A stretch of DNA of 64,000 nucleotides from Rhodobacterales bacterium (GTDB lineage: Bacteria > Pseudomonadota > Alphaproteobacteria > Rhodobacterales > Rhodobacteraceae): the NCBI GenBank assembly GCA_026400355.1, contig JAPLPE010000020.1, positions 145,166 through 209,165 on the forward strand. Direction: 5' to 3'. Numbering within the stretch: position 1 is the stretch's first letter; each line of letters begins with the position of its first letter. This document shows, one piece after another, positions 60,082 through 64,000 of this stretch. Under the pieces are notes generated by a model. That model saw only the letters and a list, made by a program, of their open reading frames with translations, had not been told where the DNA came from and ran no database searches. The position numbers and the translations under genes were made by a program.

Positions 60082-62132
60082 GCGCTGCCGTTGTCGAAGG
60101 CGTCTTTGCAGCCCCCGAGATCCCTGCCCTGCCCGAACGGGTGCCGCACGAGGCAAGCCCCATCACTGGGCTGACCCGCGCGATGCGGGGCCGCTGGATC
60201 CATGTGGGTGTGCTGGCAACGCTTTTGGCACCGGTTCTGGCAGTGAGCGGCTACATGTCGGGCAAGCAGCTTTATGAGAGCCAGGCGATCCTGAGGCTGC
60301 ACCCGCAAGAGGCCAACATTCTGTATCGGTCGGGGGACGACAGCGTTCTCAAGACCTTTGACAGCTTTGCCAAGGCCGAAACGTCGTATGTCGCGTCGAA
60401 CCCGGTGATGGAACAGGCGACCGATACGCTCAAGACCGAGTTTCCCGAACTGGCGGATGAGATGACCGCGAACGACCTGACAGGGTCGATCGAGATCAAG
60501 CGCAACGACAGCCTGATCGTGCTGGTCACGCACAGTGCCGATCCCGAGTTTGCGGCGGCGAAACTGGATGCCGTGCTGGCCGCCTATTTCGACCTGAAAT
60601 ACGCTGCCGAAAACCGCATGTCGGACACCCGGCTGCGGGAATTGCAGGCCCGCGAAACCGAATTGCTGGCCCGCCAGCAGGAAATCCGCGCCCAGATGCT
60701 CGAAGTCGGAGAAGAGTACGGTCTTGACGCGTTGCGCCGCGCACATCTGGAAAAAGTGGCGCAGATTGATGCGCTGGAAGGGCGACTTGAAGAAGTCACG
60801 GCGACCTTGATCTCGCTGCAATCGGCGGATGGAAGCCAGTCTGCGGACATGGCCGACCAGGAAATCATGCGCGCCACGCTGCTCGACCGGGCGCTGGCCG
60901 ACCTCAACTTCGAAAAGGCCAAGCTCGGGGCGGAACTGGCCACGATCCTGACCCGCTATCCGGACAGTTCGCCCCAGGCGCGGGACAAGCGAGCCGAGAT
61001 TGCGATCATCGACCAGTCGATGGCCGACCGCCGGCAACAGATCACCGTTCTGGGCCAGACCGGGACGCTGACCGATACAAGCACAGCGACGGAAGAAAAC
61101 AGCATCAACGAACTGATCGCCCTGCAAACCAAGGTTCAGGGCCAGCTGGACGAAGCCCGGGCGCAGGCGCGGGTACTGAACGGCAAGCAGATCGAACTGG
61201 GCGGACTCGCCGAAGAGGCCGAGGCCATGCGCGACCTGCTGGACGAGACGCGCAATGCGCTGGAAGTGATCCGGCTTGAGGCCGGCCACGCGATGCCAGG
61301 CTTTGCCGAGATCATGTCGCCTGCCTCAGTGCCCGTGAAGCCGTCCAAGGACAGCACCAAGTTGAATGCCGCCATGGGTCTCGTTGGAGGCGTGTTCCTG
61401 TCGCTTCTGCTGGCGCTGGGATTCGGCATGATGTCGACCCGTGTCCGGTATTCGGATGCGCTCTTGAAGTGGACGCATCTGGTGCCGCTGGCCCATGTGG
61501 CCCGCAAGGGTGAAATCATCACCGCCACCGCCGACCGTCTGCGCAATGCGGCACAGCTTCATCCGCTGCGCACCGCACATCAGCAGGGCAAGCCGCGCAC
61601 GTTGGCTGTGGTACGGCTCGACAAGGGCGCGCCGGACCACCTGGCCTTTGCGCTTGCTGCCAGCTTTGGCCGGGCGCGGTTGAAGACTCTTTTGATCGAC
61701 GCCGATCTGGCCCAGGGCGCGCTGACCACCCGCATGGGTTTCGCCGGTGCCGCCGGTTGGCGCGAGGCGCTGGCCGGGGCTGCCCCCGATGCCCTGCCGA
61801 TCCTTGCCGAACCGGGCCTGAGTGTTCTGCCCTGCGGCCATCTGACCGACCTGCACGACGGTTCGGTTTCGGTGGGCGCCTGCCGCGCCGCTCTGGCCCG
61901 GCTGGGTGAAGGGTTCGACGTGGTCGTGCTGAATGCGGGCAGCAAGTCCGACATGCTGTCAGCGGAACTGACCGTATCGGCCGCCGATCTGGCGATTGCC
62001 GAGATCCGGTCGACCGATCTCCGCAAGGCCGTCACAAGCCGGATCGCGCGGCTGGATCTTCTTCCCCGGCAAGGCGGTCTGATCGCCTTTACCGGCGCAT
62101 GCAAAGGGGACCCCGGCCTGATGCTCCACTGA
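60078..62132 (+). CDS. Wzz/Wzc-like polysaccharide co-polymerase with a degenerate BY-kinase domain
   Basis: The 684-residue protein has a transmembrane segment near residue 40-60 (WIHVGVLATLLAPVLAVSGY), a Wzz-type periplasmic domain with long coiled coils (about 170-400), and a second segment (AAMGLVGGVFLSLLLALGFG). The C-terminal 220 residues resemble a tyrosine-kinase domain: RLKTLLIDADLAQGALTTRM is the Walker A' region, but the Walker A site reads VRLDKGAPDHLAFALA without G-K-S/T, and no C-terminal tyrosine cluster is present. It should control chain length and link Wzy to the Wza-like exporter, but is probably not an active kinase. Confidence 0.88.
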   Translation: MSAAVVEGVFAAPEIPALPERVPHEASPITGLTRAMRGRWIHVGVLATLLAPVLAVSGYMSGKQLYESQAILRLHPQEANILYRSGDDSVLKTFDSFAKAETSYVASNPVMEQATDTLKTEFPELADEMTANDLTGSIEIKRNDSLIVLVTHSADPEFAAAKLDAVLAAYFDLKYAAENRMSDTRLRELQARETELLARQQEIRAQMLEVGEEYGLDALRRAHLEKVAQIDALEGRLEEVTATLISLQSADGSQSADMADQEIMRATLLDRALADLNFEKAKLGAELATILTRYPDSSPQARDKRAEIAIIDQSMADRRQQITVLGQTGTLTDTSTATEENSINELIALQTKVQGQLDEARAQARVLNGKQIELGGLAEEAEAMRDLLDETRNALEVIRLEAGHAMPGFAEIMSPASVPVKPSKDSTKLNAAMGLVGGVFLSLLLALGFGMMSTRVRYSDALLKWTHLVPLAHVARKGEIITATADRLRNAAQLHPLRTAHQQGKPRTLAVVRLDKGAPDHLAFALAASFGRARLKTLLIDADLAQGALTTRMGFAGAAGWREALAGAAPDALPILAEPGLSVLPCGHLTDLHDGSVSVGACRAALARLGEGFDVVVLNAGSKSDMLSAELTVSAADLAIAEIRSTDLRKAVTSRIARLDLLPRQGGLIAFTGACKGDPGLMLH

Positions 62133-62165
62133 TCCGCCCGCCACCCAGGCCGTTTTGACAGACGA

Positions 62166-62183
62166 CCTAACCGCACGGGTATC
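62166..62183. promoter_or_regulatory. EPS/H-NOX shared dyad, site E
   Basis: CCTAACCGCACGGGTATC, in the 218-base gap behind the Wzz/Wzc-like gene and 168 bases upstream of the sugar transferase start. The rest of the gap shows no gene. Confidence 0.6.
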
Positions 62184-62350
62184 CCCCCCTCCCGACGCCA
62201 CCCCGACGAACTCATCGCGCCCCTGACCTGGCCTTCATCACCCCCCGCTCTTACCGCCCCGCGAGCGACTTCTCTCAAGCCAAGAAGTAACCCCTTCGTA
62301 TCGCGCATCACTCTCGCGCAAGAACACAAACCACTGAAAAGAGCTGCAGA

Positions 62351-62998
62351 ATGCACGCCTCACCCATGTCAGAAGTCATAATTCCGTTTGCTTCAACCAC
62401 CCGCATGTGGTGGAAGCGCCCGCTTGATGTCGTGCTGGTCTTGATGGGCCTGGCGGTGATCTGGCCGGTGTTCCTGATGATCGCGCTGGCTGTCAAACTG
62501 AACAGCCCGGGCCCCGTGTTCTTTGCCCAGACCCGCGTCGGCAAGGGCGGGCAGACGTTCCGCATGTACAAGTTCCGGTCAATGTATGTCGACGCCGAAG
62601 CCCGCCGTGCCGCCCTGCTGGGACAAAGCGACCGCGCCGGTATCTGTTTCAAGTCGAGGAACGACCCCCGGGTCACCCCGGTCGGCTGGTTCCTGCGTCG
62701 CGTGTCGCTGGACGAGTTGCCGCAGATCTTCAACGTGCTGAATGGCGACATGTCGCTTGTCGGTCCGCGCCCGGCCCTGCCCGAGGAAGTGCGCGAATAC
62801 CCTGCCCGCGCGATGGGTCGCCTGGCGACTCTGCCTGGAATCACCGGGCTTTGGCAGGTTTCGGGCCGCGCCGACATCGGCTTTGGCGACATGATCGATT
62901 TGGACCTCGGTTACGTCCGCAATGCCTCTCTGACCACGGACCTTGCAATTCTGATGCGCACCTTCGGTGCGGTCGCGTCCGGCAGGGGCGCCTACTGA
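62351..62998 (+). CDS. Initiating sugar-1-phosphate (undecaprenyl-phosphate) transferase
   Basis: The 215-residue bacterial sugar transferase has a single N-terminal membrane segment (DVVLVLMGLAVIWPVFLMIA) and the catalytic half of the WcaJ/ExoY type: SPGPVFFAQTRVGKGGQTF, RMYKFRSMYVDAEARR, RRVSLDELPQIFNVLNGDMS, LVGPRPALPEEV and ITGLWQVSGRADIGFGDM. It lacks the extra N-terminal membrane bundle of full WcaJ, as in ExoY. It attaches the first sugar to undecaprenyl phosphate. It ends the recognisable EPS locus. Confidence 0.95.
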   Translation: MHASPMSEVIIPFASTTRMWWKRPLDVVLVLMGLAVIWPVFLMIALAVKLNSPGPVFFAQTRVGKGGQTFRMYKFRSMYVDAEARRAALLGQSDRAGICFKSRNDPRVTPVGWFLRRVSLDELPQIFNVLNGDMSLVGPRPALPEEVREYPARAMGRLATLPGITGLWQVSGRADIGFGDMIDLDLGYVRNASLTTDLAILMRTFGAVASGRGAY

Positions 62999-63139
62999 GC
63001 TGCTTCCCCGACCGTCCCGCGGTCTGAGAATAGGCTCAGGTCATGGCTCATTCCAACCTGGTGGCCGACGCTTTGTCGACCGTCCTCACCGTTCAGCGCG
63101 CCCTCTGCTACCGGCAGCTTTGGAAAAGATTCTCTGCAA

Positions 63140-63640
63140 GACCCGGTCAAGGCCACGGAACTGCCCGTCAAGACCGGCGTCCGCGCGATGGACATGGCCG
63201 AAACCATGTTCGGCGATGGCGTCAAGATCGTCTCGGCCACATGCAAGCGTGACAGTCAGCCGGCTGGCGTCTATTTCAGCGGCGAGACGGTCTCTCCCGG
63301 TGTGGTTCCGTCGGATTCAGGACTGATCCTGTCCACCGGCAAAGTGACCGACTTTACCAGGCCAAGCGGTGTCGCAAACCAGTCAGAAACGACTTCCACC
63401 GACACGGACGGCATGGACAAGATACCGGAAATGGACAAGATCGAAGGCGTGGCAACCCGCAAGGGCTATGCCACGTTCGACGTGCTGAACAACGACTCGA
63501 TTTCCGACAAGTCCGCACTGACCGTCCACGATGACGTTCTATGCGACGTCCAAGACCGACAAGCTGTCGTTCGACTATACCGTTTCGGGCACCGGTGGCG
63601 TGACGGATACGGCAAATGTCACTCTCTGCGGCGACCCCGT
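63140..63640 (+). pseudogene. Decayed choice-of-anchor-L domain protein
   Basis: Frame 2 reads [60 protein letters not shown], an N-terminal choice-of-anchor-L domain as in large secreted or surface proteins. It then jumps to [20 protein letters not shown], an Ig-like or repeat segment, so the middle is missing, and the continuation ([20 protein letters not shown]) is in another frame from 63531. No start codon or signal fits. It may be the relic of an EPS-associated adhesin or matrix protein. Confidence 0.6.
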
Positions 63641-63838
63641 CGCCGCACCTTCAAGGTCGCCAAGCAGGCGGTCGACAAGGCCAACCAGTATGCGGCCCGC
63701 GACCGGCACGTCCGCAAGCGCAACTTCCGCGCCCTGTGGATCCAGCGCATCAACGCAGCCTGCCGCATGGTCGACGAATCGCTGACCTATTCGCGCTTCA
63801 TCAACGGCCTGTCGCTGGCCGGGATCGAAGTGGACCAC
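63641..63838 (+). pseudogene. rplT: Internal fragment of ribosomal protein L20 gene
   Basis: Sixty-six codons in frame 2 read [40 protein letters not shown], and [20 protein letters not shown], matching the middle of alphaproteobacterial L20 (normally about 118 residues). The basic N-terminal segment (MSRVK...HKK) and the C-terminal quarter are absent. Some changes (Cys in AACRM) indicate decay. It follows the anchor-L relic directly. A real, complete rplT should lie elsewhere with infC-rpmI. Confidence 0.8.
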
Positions 63839-63860
63839 AGGCCCCCTGTCCCAAAGGGAC

Positions 63861-63878
63861 CCTATCCCAAAGGGGTAG
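63861..63878. promoter_or_regulatory. EPS/H-NOX shared dyad, site F
   Basis: CCTATCCCAAAGGGGTAG, near-perfect dyad with one extra centre base relative to the others. A separate palindrome GTCCCAAAGGGAC is at 63848-63860 just before it. By the spacing of sites A-E it predicts a start codon at about 64,030, beyond the window. Confidence 0.6.
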
Positions 63879-64000
63879 TGTCCGGCACGAACGCGCCCGG
63901 GAGGTCCGTTTGCGCACGACACCCATCCGTTGCCTCCCGCAGGGTATCCGGTCCGGCAAGCGACAATCCTCGATGGAAACAATATCCCAAATGTGTCGCG

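Noticed and set aside
59766..61289. 507-codon minus-strand frame opposite GT2 and the Wzz/Wzc-like gene
   Set aside because: Spans two real genes in antisense with low-complexity composition; no homology recognised.
62999..64000. Single 334-codon gene running off the right edge in frame 2
   Set aside because: The frame is open, but its parts are an anchor-L piece, about 35 codons of out-of-frame sequence and an L20 piece, so openness is likely chance in GC-rich DNA over a patchwork.

Overview
The window is GC-rich (about 60-65% by eye), gene-dense DNA from an alphaproteobacterium, most likely a Rhodobacterales/Paracoccaceae member. The LexA box has the alphaproteobacterial form GAAC-N7-GAAC, an imuA-imuB-dnaE2 cassette is present, sugar ABC operons are typical of the group, and a ribosomal L20 fragment reads like the Rhodobacter protein. 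No rRNA, tRNA or CRISPR array is visible.

Layout. 1-9.4 kb: an N-heterocycle region. It has broken amidotransferase-linked and adenine-deaminase-like genes, an IS481 remnant, a RidA-family gene, then an intact five-gene operon (NMT1/THI5-type binding protein, ABC ATPase, permease, cytosine-deaminase-like amidohydrolase, FAD oxidoreductase). 9.4-13 kb: two flavodoxin-fold quinone reductases, an OpgC-type acyltransferase, and decayed YbhN and guanine deaminase genes. 13.1-19.9 kb (minus): a LacI-controlled sugar ABC operon with a clan GH-J glycosidase and tandem palindromic operators. 20-21.4 kb: a flavin reductase and a decayed gene. 21.4-29 kb: xylFHGBA (minus) and a divergent ROK regulator. 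29.4-36.4 kb: a GNAT-YoaP protein and the SOS mutagenesis cassette imuA-imuB-dnaE2, with a 27-bp tandem repeat between imuA and imuB. 36.9-40.9 kb: the four-gene ATP-grasp / alpha-E / transglutaminase / Anbu cluster. 41-42.8 kb: an outer-membrane protein and a PPP-type phosphatase.

43.2-48.3 kb (minus): a nitric-oxide-type signalling operon (H-NOX sensor, large GAF/PAS hybrid histidine kinase, LuxR-type response regulator). 48.6-63 kb: a complete-looking exopolysaccharide locus: Wza-like exporter, pyruvyl transferase, Wzx flippase, FrhB-like protein, acyltransferase, O-antigen ligase/polymerase, four glycosyltransferase genes plus a PssD/PssE pair, a Wzz/Wzc-like protein with a degenerate kinase domain, and an initiating sugar transferase. 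The last 1 kb is a patchwork of a decayed choice-of-anchor-L protein and an internal fragment of rplT.

The most interesting signal is a dyad, consensus CCTATCCGAACGGGTA. It lies 148-168 bp upstream of four start codons: H-NOX, pyruvyl transferase, pssD-like and the initiating sugar transferase. A further copy near the right edge predicts a fifth gene outside the window. It ties the H-NOX signalling operon and the polysaccharide locus into one putative regulon. A second signal is a 33-bp structured dispersed element with compensatory base changes, one copy of which interrupts the IS481 remnant.
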